Positions 1 through 10,530 of a stretch of 36,689 nucleotides of DNA are shown one piece after another (the first letter of the stretch is position 1; the number at the start of each line of letters is the position of its first letter). The notes beneath the pieces were generated by a model. It was not told the DNA's origin. It made no database searches and saw only the letters and a list, made by a program, of their open reading frames with translations. Origin of the DNA: an uncultured Propionivibrio sp. GTDB taxonomy: Bacteria; Pseudomonadota; Gammaproteobacteria; Burkholderiales; Rhodocyclaceae. Location: positions 1-36,689 of the forward strand of contig CALHZD010000030.1 of NCBI GenBank assembly GCA_938040985.1, written 5' to 3'. A program made the translations under genes and the position numbers.

Positions 1-2651
<2,651 letters not shown>

Positions 2652-2777
2652 AAATTTGTTCTTTTTTCGTTTTTTCCCCCGGAACCCGCGGATATGCCCT
2701 TTCCATCGGACATATAAAATGCCAGAATCGCGCCAGAGGTCCTATCGGACTCTCGCCAATCATCAATAGGAGATACT

Positions 2778-3071
2778 ATGAACAAATCTGAATTGATTGA
2801 TGCAATCGCCGCTAAAAGCGAACTATCCAAAGCGGCTTCCGGTCAGGCGCTGGATGCCGTGATTCAGACGATTGTGCAGGCCGTCGCCAAAGGCGATAGC
2901 GTCAGCCTCGTCGGGTTCGGCACCTTTAAATCCACGGCACGCGCCGCGCGCGAAGGCAAGAACCCGAGAACCGGCGAGAAAATCAAAATTCCCGCTACGG
3001 TTATTCCAAAATTCACGCCAGGCGCAACCTTTAAAGCGACGGTTGCAGCCAAAGGAAGAAAGAAAAAATAA
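2778..3071 (+). CDS. HU family DNA-binding protein
   Basis: A 97-residue histone-like HU/IHF-family protein that bends and compacts DNA as a dimer. It starts MNKSELIDAIAAKSELSK and carries the family core VSLVGFGTFK followed by the DNA-binding arm region GKNPRTGEKIKIPA and the end PKFTPGATFK. It is slightly longer than the usual 90 residues because of a basic tail ending KGRKKK. The start is supported by AGGAG at 2768-2772, five bases before the ATG. It lies 126 bp after uvrA and is followed by an intrinsic terminator, so it is probably a single-gene unit. Whether it corresponds to hupA, hupB or a paralogue cannot be told from the sequence alone; IHF subunits are less likely because of the overall HU-type sequence. 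Confidence 0.95.
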   Translation: MNKSELIDAIAAKSELSKAASGQALDAVIQTIVQAVAKGDSVSLVGFGTFKSTARAAREGKNPRTGEKIKIPATVIPKFTPGATFKATVAAKGRKKK

Positions 3072-3095
3072 GCGATACCAGAATCAGGCAATACG

Positions 3096-3125
3096 AAAAG
3101 GGCTTGCGGTCAGCAAGCCTTTTTT
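3096..3125 (+). terminator. Intrinsic terminator of the HU gene
   Basis: A perfect 7-bp stem GGCTTGC (3101-3107) / GCAAGCC (3113-3119) with a 5-base loop is followed by six T residues (3120-3125) and preceded by AAAA, which can extend the stem. It begins 25 bp after the HU stop codon. Confidence 0.9.
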
Positions 3126-3389
3126 ATCAGGGACGCGAGGGGCATTCCGACAGATCCGCCTCGAGCGCTCCGCACCTATAGTCCAACGAACGCCAGCGTT
3201 TTTATGCAGCATCCGAGGCCGCATTTGCCGTATTTTTCGGCCGGCAATTTTCTTGAGCTTCGCCGGACAAGATAAACATCTACAGCGCAATAAATACAGG
3301 CCAATTCACACAACGAAATCACGAAACAGATTCAATCGTGATGATCCCGCCAACTTTCGGGGAAAGAATAAGTTAGATATTTTTAGAAT
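3126..3389. other. Gene-free spacer between HU terminator and DUF599 gene
   Basis: The whole gap between the HU stop and the DUF599 start is 318 bp. Apart from the terminator I see no tRNA-like fold, no credible short ORF with a ribosome-binding site and no clear repeat. It presumably holds the promoter of the downstream membrane-protein gene in its AT-rich last 60 bases, but I cannot assign boxes with confidence. Confidence 0.5.
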
Positions 3390-4118
3390 ATGCAGAACAT
3401 CAACGTTATTACTGAATTACTGGCAAAGTTTTCCCTACTCGACTGGATTGGCCTGGCATGGTTTTTAGCTTGCTGGATTGGTATCGAACTGATCATCAAC
3501 TATGGCTGGCTGGGCTATGCGACCCTGCACGGGGAAGCCAATAAACTGCGCCTTGCCTGGGGAAGAGCGATGGTGCAGCGCGAACAGCGCATCATCGACA
3601 GTTCGCTGATCGGCAACCTGCTGCAAAGCATTTCCTACTACGCCAACACTTCGATCTATATCATCGGCGCCTTGTTCGCCGCGCTCGGCGCCCTTGACCA
3701 ACTCATTGCCATGGCCTCGGAGCTGCCTTTTGCGCGCGCCCCTTCGCGTGAGGTGGCGGAATTGAAGCTATTAATCTTGTTCGGCATATTCGTTCTGGCC
3801 TATTTCAAATTCACCTGGGCGCTACGTCAGTTTAACCTGCTGCTAATTACGCTCGGCTCGGTGCCGCAGATGCCGAGCGAGGAAGAAATCGAACATTTCT
3901 CCCTAAAATTCGCTGCCGTCAATACGTGCGCCGGCAACGATTTCAACCGGGGACTGCGCGCCTATTATTTTGGCATGGCAGTCATGTCCTGGATGGTCTC
4001 GGCCACCGCATTCATTATCTCGACATTTATCATCGTTTACGTTCTGGCACGGCGAGAATTCGTTTCGCCGGTACTCAAAGGACTGCTGGTCAGTAGCACA
4101 CCCGGCGAAACCGGATAA
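3390..4118 (+). CDS. DUF599 family inner-membrane protein
   Basis: A 242-residue integral membrane protein that I recognise as the DUF599 family (function unknown). Hydrophobic segments lie at roughly residues 16-38, 85-107, 126-146 and 195-220, giving four likely transmembrane helices. The loop after the first helix is basic and amphipathic (residues about 50-72, with R/K-rich WGRAMVQREQRIIDSSLIGN), and SYYANTSIYIIGA is typical of the family. The short C-terminal tail contains ARREF. The ATG at 3390 has no strong Shine-Dalgarno sequence, so the exact start is less certain. It is a lone gene between two terminators, convergent with pckG. The family assignment rests on remembered sequence pattern; no biochemical role should be inferred. 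Confidence 0.8.
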   Translation: MQNINVITELLAKFSLLDWIGLAWFLACWIGIELIINYGWLGYATLHGEANKLRLAWGRAMVQREQRIIDSSLIGNLLQSISYYANTSIYIIGALFAALGALDQLIAMASELPFARAPSREVAELKLLILFGIFVLAYFKFTWALRQFNLLLITLGSVPQMPSEEEIEHFSLKFAAVNTCAGNDFNRGLRAYYFGMAVMSWMVSATAFIISTFIIVYVLARREFVSPVLKGLLVSSTPGETG

Positions 4119-4217
4119 TGCCGGCGGGAGAGCATTAGATGCGCATCGCTTTGCCCCGCACCCGGTAGCACATCAACGGTGCATAGCAACTTCTTTAAGA
4201 AAAAATTTCCTAGAATG

Positions 4218-4243
4218 AAAAAGCCGCCCGCAGGCGGCTTTTT
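4218..4243. terminator. Bidirectional intrinsic terminator between DUF599 gene and pckG
   Basis: A perfect 11-bp inverted repeat AAAAAGCCGCC (4218-4228) / GGCGGCTTTTT (4233-4243) with a 4-base loop. It has a T-run on the plus strand and the equivalent on the minus strand, so it can serve both convergent genes. It lies 100 bp after the DUF599 gene and 20 bp beyond the pckG stop. Confidence 0.92.
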
Positions 4244-4262
4244 GGACAGAACCAAAAACACT

Positions 4263-6101
4263 TTAAGAATTTTTAAACTTCGTTTCAAATGCATCGCGGA
4301 TCGCCGCGAGTTTAGCCGGCAGCTTGGGCCCCATCTTGGCGAACCATTCCTTGACGCCGGCGAGTTCGGACAACCAGGTTTCTTTGTCGAGCTTAGTGAC
4401 GTTGTTGAACTGCTCCTTCGAAAAATCCAGTCCCGTCCAGTCGATATCCTCATAGTTAGGCATTGTGCCAAGCACAGTCTCGACACCGCCGATCTTGCCC
4501 TCGCAACGTTCGATGATCCACTTGAGGACGCGCGCATTATCGCCGAAACCCGGCCAGACGAAATTGCCTTTTTCATCCGTGCGGAACCAGTTGACCATAA
4601 AAATCGGCACGCGTTTCGTCGTGACCGAACCCATCTGCAACCAGTGGTTATAGTAATCCGCCATATGATAGCCGCAGAACGGCAGCATGGCGAACGGATC
4701 GCGGCGAACTACGCCCTGTGCGCCAAAAGCAGCGGCTGTCGTTTCTGAACCCAGCGTCGCGGCGATATAGACGCCGTGATCCCAGTCAGCGCTTTGACAA
4801 ACCAGCGGCACGGTCGATGCGCGACGCCCGCCGAAAATAAACGCCGAAATCGGAACGCCGTCACCATTCGACCAATCCTTGTCAATACACGGACATTGCG
4901 AAGCCGGCGCGGTAAAGCGCGAGTTCGGATGCGCCGCTTTGACCCCCTTTTCTTTAGCAATTTCAGGCGTCCAATCATTGCCCTGCCAGTCAATGGCGTG
5001 TGCCGGCGCGGGCCCCATGCCTTCCCACCAGACATCGCCGTCATCGGTCAGCGCTACGTTGGTGAAGATGGTATTTTCGGCCAGTGAAGCCATGGCATTG
5101 TAATTGGTTTTGTCACTGGTACCGGGCGCAACGCCAAAGAAACCGGCTTCCGGATTGATCGCATAGAACCGCGTGATGCCATCCTTATCCTTACGCGGCT
5201 TAATCCAGGCGATATCGTCGCCAATCGTCGTGATCTTCCAGCCCTTCAGCCCGGCAGGCGGAATCAGCATGGCAAAATTGGTCTTGCCACAGGCCGACGG
5301 AAAAGCAGCGGCCACATAATGCTTCTTGCCCTCCGGCGATTCGACGCCGAGGATCAGCATATGCTCGGCCAGCCAGCCATCCTTGCGCGCCATTGAGGAA
5401 GCGATGCGCAGGGCGAGGCATTTTTTACCGAGCAGCGCATTGCCGCCATAGCCTGAGCCGTATGACCAGATTTCACGGGTTTCTGGATAGTGGACGATAT
5501 ACTTGGTCGTCGGGTTGCATGGCCACCTCGGATCCTTCTGTCCCGGCGCTTTTGGCGCACCGATCGAATGTACACACGGCACGAACGCACCATCCGTTCC
5601 GAGAATCGGAAAAATATCCTTACCCATGCGCGTCATGATGCGCATATTGACAACGACGTAGGCTGAGTCGGTGATCTCAAAGCCGATTTGGGCAATCGGC
5701 GAACCGAGCGGACCCATCGAGAACGGAATCACATACATAGTGCGCCCCTTCATGCAGCCCTTGAACAGGCCATTCAGGGTTTCGCGCATCTTTTTCGGAT
5801 CTTCCCAGTTATTGGTAGGGCCTGCGTCTTCCTGTTTTTCAGAGCAAATAAAGGTTCGATCTTCGACGCGTGCAACATCGGAAGGATCAGAACACGCCAA
5901 AAAAGAATTCTTGCGTTTTTTCAGTTTGACAAAGGTGCCGGCATCAACCAGTTCCTGACACAGGCGATCATATTCTTCCTGAGACCCGTCGGCCCACACA
6001 ACCCGTTCAGGCGTCGTCAGGGCAGCGATCTCGGCGACCCATTTTTTGAGTCCCTCATGTTTGACATATTCAGGGGCATTGATTGCAACAGTCTGATTCA
6101 T
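4263..6101 (-). CDS. pckG: Phosphoenolpyruvate carboxykinase (GTP)
   Basis: Converts oxaloacetate plus GTP to PEP, CO2 and GDP, the entry step of gluconeogenesis; it can also run anaplerotically. The 612-residue length matches the GTP-dependent class (about 590-620), not the ATP class (about 540). The kinase-1 P-loop with the reactive cysteine reads FPSACGKTNFAM, with Cys at residue 271. The metal-binding kinase-2 motif is GDDIAW, and the PEPCK-specific stretch FYAINPEAGFFGVAPGT follows. Substrate-loop elements such as MGPLGSP and GYGGNALLGKKC are also present. The start at 6101 gives the expected N-terminus; only a purine-rich AGAGAG precedes it as a weak ribosome-binding site. It is convergent with the DUF599 gene and separated from the endopeptidase gene by an AT-rich divergent region, so it is probably monocistronic. 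Identification is secure. Confidence 0.98.
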   Translation of the reverse strand: MNQTVAINAPEYVKHEGLKKWVAEIAALTTPERVVWADGSQEEYDRLCQELVDAGTFVKLKKRKNSFLACSDPSDVARVEDRTFICSEKQEDAGPTNNWEDPKKMRETLNGLFKGCMKGRTMYVIPFSMGPLGSPIAQIGFEITDSAYVVVNMRIMTRMGKDIFPILGTDGAFVPCVHSIGAPKAPGQKDPRWPCNPTTKYIVHYPETREIWSYGSGYGGNALLGKKCLALRIASSMARKDGWLAEHMLILGVESPEGKKHYVAAAFPSACGKTNFAMLIPPAGLKGWKITTIGDDIAWIKPRKDKDGITRFYAINPEAGFFGVAPGTSDKTNYNAMASLAENTIFTNVALTDDGDVWWEGMGPAPAHAIDWQGNDWTPEIAKEKGVKAAHPNSRFTAPASQCPCIDKDWSNGDGVPISAFIFGGRRASTVPLVCQSADWDHGVYIAATLGSETTAAAFGAQGVVRRDPFAMLPFCGYHMADYYNHWLQMGSVTTKRVPIFMVNWFRTDEKGNFVWPGFGDNARVLKWIIERCEGKIGGVETVLGTMPNYEDIDWTGLDFSKEQFNNVTKLDKETWLSELAGVKEWFAKMGPKLPAKLAAIRDAFETKFKNS

Positions 6102-6540
6102 AGTGGCACTCTCTCTTCTACAGGATTAAATGAAAAACGAACATGCAATCTTTCAGAGACACAATCCTTCACCGCCGGCAAGGACGATCTTGATCTTCCA
6201 AGCCTGATGGAAGTAGTGAAACAAACCGGTGGTACAGGTTAAATCAATTACTACAAAAAATCCAAGGAGCGCGACGTCCTGTTATGAGTATAGATCATGC
6301 TAGAAAATCAATAAGCTCTTAGATTGAGAGAGATGCATCACATCGAATTTTTTCTACGGGCACGTATTACACAATTTAGCTCCCAAGAATTTTTTTAATT
6401 TCCGCACAGAAAGAAGTTGCATTTTTTATTTAATGCTTTATATTAGCTAACACTCTTAGCTTTATGTTTTTTAATATCTTTAGCATTTTCCAGAAATGCT
6501 CCGAATTTATAGGATTTTGCGCGAGGAAGGAGAAGGCACC
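6102..6540. promoter_or_regulatory. AT-rich divergent promoter region of pckG and the endopeptidase gene
   Basis: About 440 bp lie between the divergently transcribed pckG and D-Ala-D-Ala endopeptidase genes. The right half (about 6300-6490) is strikingly AT-rich for this window. It contains a T7 run near 6391-6397 and a perfect inverted repeat AGCTAA (6445-6450) / TTAGCT (6456-6461) with a 5-base loop, which could be an operator. No convincing small gene is visible. Exact promoter boxes cannot be assigned because many AT-rich hexamers fit equally well. Confidence 0.5.
6527..6532 (+). promoter_or_regulatory. Ribosome-binding site deciding the GTG start of the endopeptidase
   Basis: AAGGAG lies 8 bases before GTG at 6541. 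This favours 6541 over the upstream ATG at 6496, whose extra 15 residues would also spoil the signal peptide. Confidence 0.75.
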
Positions 6541-7770
6541 GTGCGCTCAAAGTTGGGACCCACCCTACTGTCCATCATTCTGATGTACAGCGGCGCGACC
6601 TTAGTGGCCGCCGCGCCCGCAAATAAGGGCAAACAACGCCCCGTAGCGCAAAAAATCAAAAAGAGTTCATCCGCACCACACGCCAAACAATCCAAACAGG
6701 CCAATAAACAATCGGCCAATTTCACGGTCTCGGTACGCAAGGCGCCCGCCCGAAACGCAGCGCTCCCCGCCAAGCAGGCAGGAAAAACCTTAGCGAAAGT
6801 TCAGTCGTCCGCGACGAAACAGGCCAAAACTACGGTGCCCGCCCGTTCCGTCCGCTCCATGACAAAATCACGGGCGCGTCTGGCAAAACACGCGGAAAAA
6901 TTTTCCCGCTCGGCAAAGCGCGTCGTGAAATCCCGCTTCCCGCACCGCTCACTGGCGCAAGCTGCCGAGCAATGGCAGGTTTCCCAGCATCTTGCCGTGA
7001 ATTCCGCATCGGCGCTGGTTTTTGACCAGAAAACGGGAAACGCGCTTTTTCAGAAAAACGCCAACGAAATTACGCCGATCGCTTCGATCACCAAGCTGAT
7101 GACCGCCATGGTCGTGCTGGATGGCGCACCCGATTTACAAGCCATGATTTCAATCGACGAAGACGATATCGACTCTTTACGCGGCAGCCGCTCGCGTCTG
7201 CCGGTCGGGCTGTCGATCAGCCGTGAAACGGCATTGCTACTGGCGCTGATGTCTTCCGAAAACCGTGCGGCGCATGCCCTGGCCAGACACTATCCGGGCG
7301 GTATGCCGGCGTTTATTACGGCGATGAACGCCAAGGCAAACGCCTTGGGCATGCACCATACGCGCTTTGACGACCCCACCGGACTGAGCAGCGCTAATGT
7401 CTCCACGGCACACGATTTGGCACGCATGGTCGCCGCCGCTTATCGCTACCCGTTGATCCGCGCATGGTCGACGACGGCCGAGGCATCTGTCGACGTCAGC
7501 GGACAGTCATTGACATTCCGCAACACCAACCCGCTGGTTAGCCATTCCGACTGGGCGGTCGGGCTATCGAAAACGGGCTATATCCACGAAGCCGGCCGCT
7601 GCCTGGTCATGCAGGCCTGGCTGACCGACAAACCCGTCGTTATCGTTCTGCTTGATTCGGCAGGCAAGCTGACGCGCGTCGGCGATGCGAACCGCATCAA
7701 GCGCTGGATGGAATACACACAACAACGTGACACGGCACGCGCCCTCGCCGCATCTGGCAACGCCAGCTAA
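6541..7770 (+). CDS. D-alanyl-D-alanine endopeptidase/carboxypeptidase (PBP7-like, peptidase S11)
   Basis: A periplasmic penicillin-binding peptidase that trims or cleaves D-Ala-containing peptidoglycan peptides. From GTG 6541 it has 409 residues. A signal peptide (about 1-27, with LLSIILMYSGATLVAAAPA) is followed by an unusually long Lys/Ala/Ser/Arg-rich, predicted disordered segment of about 110 residues, and then an S11 catalytic domain from about residue 155. The three active-site motifs are all present: SITK (S182, K185), SEN (S239, N241) and KTG (344-346). It resembles E. coli PbpG more than the DacA/DacC class because no clear C-terminal amphipathic anchor is seen. The gene ends in a 3-base overlap with the stop of the convergent IclR-type gene, and there is no hairpin terminator between them. 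Confidence 0.9.
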   Translation: MRSKLGPTLLSIILMYSGATLVAAAPANKGKQRPVAQKIKKSSSAPHAKQSKQANKQSANFTVSVRKAPARNAALPAKQAGKTLAKVQSSATKQAKTTVPARSVRSMTKSRARLAKHAEKFSRSAKRVVKSRFPHRSLAQAAEQWQVSQHLAVNSASALVFDQKTGNALFQKNANEITPIASITKLMTAMVVLDGAPDLQAMISIDEDDIDSLRGSRSRLPVGLSISRETALLLALMSSENRAAHALARHYPGGMPAFITAMNAKANALGMHHTRFDDPTGLSSANVSTAHDLARMVAAAYRYPLIRAWSTTAEASVDVSGQSLTFRNTNPLVSHSDWAVGLSKTGYIHEAGRCLVMQAWLTDKPVVIVLLDSAGKLTRVGDANRIKRWMEYTQQRDTARALAASGNAS

Positions 7771-8546
7771 ACCAGCGTTTGCGGACGATAGCCGATCGCA
7801 TATGAAATCGCATCCGCCGTCCGCTTGAGCTCAAGCTCCCAGTCATACCGCTGACGGTCTGTGGGCGCCGAAATCGACAGGCCGGCGGCGATTTCACCCT
7901 CGCTATCGAAAATCGGCGTAGCAATGCAACGCAGACCAATTTCCGCTTCCTCGACATCGTAGGCAATACCGGTGCTGCGTACTTTATCGAGGTCTTTTTC
8001 CAAGGCTTCGAGATGGGTCAGCGAGTAGAAGGTCTTGCCGGGTAATCCCGTGCGTTCGGCATAAGCATGCACTTCCTCCGGCGTATCGGCGGCCAGAAAC
8101 AGTTTGCCGAGCGAAGTCAGATGCAGCGGTGCGCGCGATCCGACCAGATAGACGACGCGCACCAGCGACTGCCCGCCCGAGGTGCGCTCGACATACACCA
8201 CTTCATCACGGTCGCGAATGGCGAGATTGATGACCTCGCCGATCTCTTTGTGCAGCGCTTGCATGAACGGCCGGGCAATCGCCCCGATCTCAATGCGCGA
8301 CTTGACGATACTGCCCAATTCGAGCAAACGCATGCCCAACGTATACGCCCCATTTCCATGGCGTCTGACCAGCCGCGCGTGGCACATGACAGCAAGGATG
8401 CGATGCGCTGTCGACGGATGTAATCCCGTACGCTGTACCAGCGCCTTGAGTGTCGCCGGCTCACTACTTTCCGAAAGCGCATCAAGCAGAGACATCATCC
8501 GCTCAATTACCTGGATTGAACCTTTAGCTTCCTGCTGCGCAGACAT
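7767..8546 (-). CDS. IclR family transcriptional regulator
   Basis: A 259-residue cytoplasmic regulator with the IclR layout. The N-terminal winged helix-turn-helix spans about 11-75 (SIQVIERMMSLLDAL ... LHPSTAHRILAVM ... YTLGMRLLELG). The C-terminal effector domain spans about 85-250, with APLHLTSLGKLFLA and the final GEIAAGLSISAPTDR typical of the family. The effector cannot be read from sequence; IclR members often control carbon-source, aromatic or acetate-related genes. It is divergent from the CDF transporter, sharing a 226-bp intergenic region that contains a small palindrome (8666-8681), and convergent with the endopeptidase gene. Autoregulation through the divergent region is plausible but unproven. 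Confidence 0.93.
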   Translation of the reverse strand: MSAQQEAKGSIQVIERMMSLLDALSESSEPATLKALVQRTGLHPSTAHRILAVMCHARLVRRHGNGAYTLGMRLLELGSIVKSRIEIGAIARPFMQALHKEIGEVINLAIRDRDEVVYVERTSGGQSLVRVVYLVGSRAPLHLTSLGKLFLAADTPEEVHAYAERTGLPGKTFYSLTHLEALEKDLDKVRSTGIAYDVEEAEIGLRCIATPIFDSEGEIAAGLSISAPTDRQRYDWELELKRTADAISYAIGYRPQTLV

Positions 8547-8665
8547 GATGATCTAATAACCTTCCGTGTTCACTGCCACTAGCCAACGATGATAATCGCG
8601 CCGTCCTTAAAAAATACGGGCGCAATGGTATCACCCTCCCCAAACGGCAGGCGCAATCACCGCAA

Positions 8666-8681
8666 ATGTCGACGCCGACAT
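8666..8681. promoter_or_regulatory. Small palindrome in the iclR-type/CDF divergent region
   Basis: A perfect 6-bp inverted repeat ATGTCG / CGACAT with a 4-base centre. It lies between the divergent regulator and transporter genes, so it is a candidate operator. A repeat this short can also arise by chance. Confidence 0.3.
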
Positions 8682-8757
8682 GAGGCTTAAACGATCGCCC
8701 GTTCATCGATAAGCTGCCTAAGCCCAGCGTGCAAAACTGACCTTCAGCGCATGGGGC

Positions 8758-8763
8758 TATAAT
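8758..8763 (+). promoter_or_regulatory. Consensus -10 box just before the CDF start
   Basis: A perfect TATAAT ends 9 bases before the ATG at 8773. A partial -35 match (CTGACC, 8737-8742) lies 15 bp upstream. If used, transcription would start within a few bases of the start codon, giving an essentially leaderless mRNA; no Shine-Dalgarno sequence is visible either. Confidence 0.4.
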
Positions 8764-8772
8764 GGTCTCATC

Positions 8773-9723
8773 ATGAGCGATGCACATCATCATTCTCACA
8801 TTGGCGGGCATGCGCATCACCACCATCATGGCGCGGATGTCGGCCCGCGCCTGATCGCAGCCCTGACATTGACGCTGGGCTTTGCCGGCGTCGAAGCATT
8901 TGCCGGCCTGTGGTCCGGTTCGCTTGCGCTGCTGGGCGATGCCGGCCACATGCTGACCGACAGCGCTTCGCTGGGATTGGCCGCCGTCGCCGCCAAACTG
9001 GCGCAACGCCCACCCTCGCGCCAGCATACCTATGGGCTGGGGCGCGTCGAGACTTTGGCGGCGCTGGGCAACGTTCTTTTCATGGCGTTGATCGTCGTCG
9101 GCATTGCGGTCGCCGCCGTGCGCCGGTTGCTTGAACCAACGACGATTCACGGAGAAACGGTGACGCTGGTTGCCATCGTCGGTCTGTTCGTGAATATCGG
9201 CGCCGCCGCGCTGCTGATGCACGGCGAACAGACGATGAATACGCGCGGCGCCTTGCTGCATGTGCTGGGCGACCTGCTCGGCTCAGTCGCCGCGCTCGTT
9301 GCCGGGGCGGTGATTTGGTGGGTCGGCTGGATGCCGATCGATCCGCTGCTTTCCCTGCTGATTTGCGGTCTGATCCTTTTCTCCAGCCTGCGCCTGCTAC
9401 GTGAAATTGTCCAGGCTTTGCTGGAAGGCGTTCCGGAGCATCTTTCCGTTGAAAAGATCGGCCACACGCTAGCGGCCGTACCCGGCGTTGTCTCTGTGCA
9501 TGATCTGCATATCTGGACCCTGTCGTCGAACCGCATCGCCTTGTCCGCACACCTGGTGGTCAACTCGCTCGATACCTGGGCGGAAACGCTGGCCGAGGCG
9601 CAGCACACGCTGCTCCACGCCGGTATCGAGCATGTCACCCTACAGCCGGAAGTTCCGGTATACGCCATACACTGGCTGCCGAAGGACTCCGACGCGCTTT
9701 CACCCGAGCAGGCTGAGCCATGA
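8773..9723 (+). CDS. Cation diffusion facilitator, zinc-type efflux pump (CzcD/ZitB-like)
   Basis: A 316-residue inner-membrane proton/metal antiporter of the CDF family, exporting divalent metal (most likely zinc) from the cytoplasm. A His-rich N-terminus (nine His within residues 5-19) precedes six predicted transmembrane helices between about 26 and 210. The transport site carries the Zn-type HxxxD...HxxxD signature: H59/D63 in GDAGHMLTD and H163/D167 in LLHVLGD. The cytoplasmic C-terminal domain (about 215-300) contains VPGVVSVHDLHIWTLSSNR, typical of the family. The stop overlaps the dtd start in ATGA, so the two genes are translationally coupled, although no functional link is obvious. 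The upstream region has a -10 box almost abutting the start codon. Metal specificity is inferred from the motif. Confidence 0.93.
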   Translation: MSDAHHHSHIGGHAHHHHHGADVGPRLIAALTLTLGFAGVEAFAGLWSGSLALLGDAGHMLTDSASLGLAAVAAKLAQRPPSRQHTYGLGRVETLAALGNVLFMALIVVGIAVAAVRRLLEPTTIHGETVTLVAIVGLFVNIGAAALLMHGEQTMNTRGALLHVLGDLLGSVAALVAGAVIWWVGWMPIDPLLSLLICGLILFSSLRLLREIVQALLEGVPEHLSVEKIGHTLAAVPGVVSVHDLHIWTLSSNRIALSAHLVVNSLDTWAETLAEAQHTLLHAGIEHVTLQPEVPVYAIHWLPKDSDALSPEQAEP

Positions 9724-10169
9724 GAGCCGTCGTGCAGCGGGTACGCGAGGCGCAGGTCGATGCGTTCGGCGGCGTCGTGGGCCGCATTGGGCAAGGGCTA
9801 CTGGTACTCGTCGGCTGTGAGGATGGCGACGGCGAAGAAGATGCCCGCTGGCTCTCGGCCAAGCTCACCGGCCTGCGCATTTTTGATGACGAAGCAGGCG
9901 TGATGAACCGCAGCGTGCGCGATGTCGGCGGCGAGATTCTGGTAGTCAGTCAATTCACCCTGTTCGCTTCGGTCAAAAAAGGCAATCGCCCTTCCTGGAA
10001 CCGTGCCGCACGGCCGGAAGTGGCGCAGCCGCAATTTGAATATTTTCTGCGCTGCCTGGAAATCGAGCTGGGACGCCCGATCCAGGCGGGTATCTTCGGC
10101 GCCAACATGCAAGTCGCCCTGATCAACGACGGGCCGGTCACTCTGATTATCGACAGCAAAGAACGTTAA
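9720..10169 (+). CDS. dtd: D-aminoacyl-tRNA deacylase
   Basis: Hydrolyses D-aminoacyl-tRNAs (and Gly-tRNA-Ala), protecting translation from D-amino acids. The 149 residues match the usual size of about 145-150. The catalytic SQFTLF motif lies near residue 80, followed by KKGNRPSW. The second family motif, NDGPVTL, is near the C-terminus. The GRIGQGLLVLVG stretch follows the N-terminal MRAVVQRV. It overlaps the CDF gene by four bases (ATGA), which fixes the start. A short AT-rich hairpin with a T-run follows at about 10170-10190. The gene name is well supported; the family is a single-domain cytoplasmic homodimer. Confidence 0.96.
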   Translation: MRAVVQRVREAQVDAFGGVVGRIGQGLLVLVGCEDGDGEEDARWLSAKLTGLRIFDDEAGVMNRSVRDVGGEILVVSQFTLFASVKKGNRPSWNRAARPEVAQPQFEYFLRCLEIELGRPIQAGIFGANMQVALINDGPVTLIIDSKER

Positions 10170-10190
10170 ATAAACCAGTTTATGTTTTTT
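10170..10190 (+). terminator. Possible weak terminator after dtd
   Basis: TAAAC/GTTTA pairing across 10171-10182 is followed by a T-run at 10185-10190. The stem is short and AT-rich, so termination here would be inefficient at best. Confidence 0.3.
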
Positions 10191-10213
10191 GATGCTCGGA
10201 GCTCCTTTATCCA

Positions 10214-10225
10214 CGGGGATCCCCG
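10214..10225. promoter_or_regulatory. 12-bp perfect palindrome upstream of the CoA-transferase gene
   Basis: CGGGGATCCCCG is a perfect palindrome inside the 361-bp gap between dtd and the CoA-transferase. It could be an operator half-site pair, but no family of regulators can be named from it. Confidence 0.3.
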
Positions 10226-10467
10226 GGAATTTTATGTTTTCTGGTCCATTTCCCACGCCGTTTGACTGATTATTTGCCGGGCGCGATTTGCCTTGCCGGA
10301 ATGCCCGCAGATAAAAAAACTCACGGCATCTCCCCGCCGCCTTTCCGGCCGCGTTTCTCGCCCGTCAGGAATGGGTAAATATGTGGAAAGCCGAAGCCGC
10401 GGTGCTGCCCCCATGCGCTACTATTTCCGCGTTGTTTTTTCGTTGTTTCCCGTGGCAAATTTCCTTT

Positions 10468-10494
10468 CAGCCTGTCGGATCTATTATCAGGCTG
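10468..10494 (+). promoter_or_regulatory. Leader hairpin upstream of the CoA-transferase gene
   Basis: A perfect 7-bp inverted repeat CAGCCTG (10468-10474) / CAGGCTG (10488-10494) with a 13-base AT-rich loop that includes TATTAT. It ends 36 bases before the start codon. It may be an operator over the promoter or an RNA leader structure. The rest of the 361-bp gap (10170-10530) holds no credible gene. Confidence 0.4.
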
Positions 10495-10516
10495 GCTGTT
10501 TATTTATCTAAATAAA

Positions 10517-10522
10517 AAGGAG
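10517..10522 (+). promoter_or_regulatory. Strong ribosome-binding site of the CoA-transferase gene
   Basis: AAGGAG lies 8 bases before ATG 10531, near-ideal spacing. It suggests a highly translated enzyme and fixes the start. Confidence 0.8.
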
Positions 10523-10530
10523 TTTTCGAA

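Noticed and set aside
10215..10231. Cloning-vector contamination (stretch resembling a BamHI-SmaI-EcoRI polylinker, about 15 bases)
   Set aside because: The resemblance does not extend into the flanks, and both neighbouring genes continue normally; chance similarity around a palindrome is more likely.
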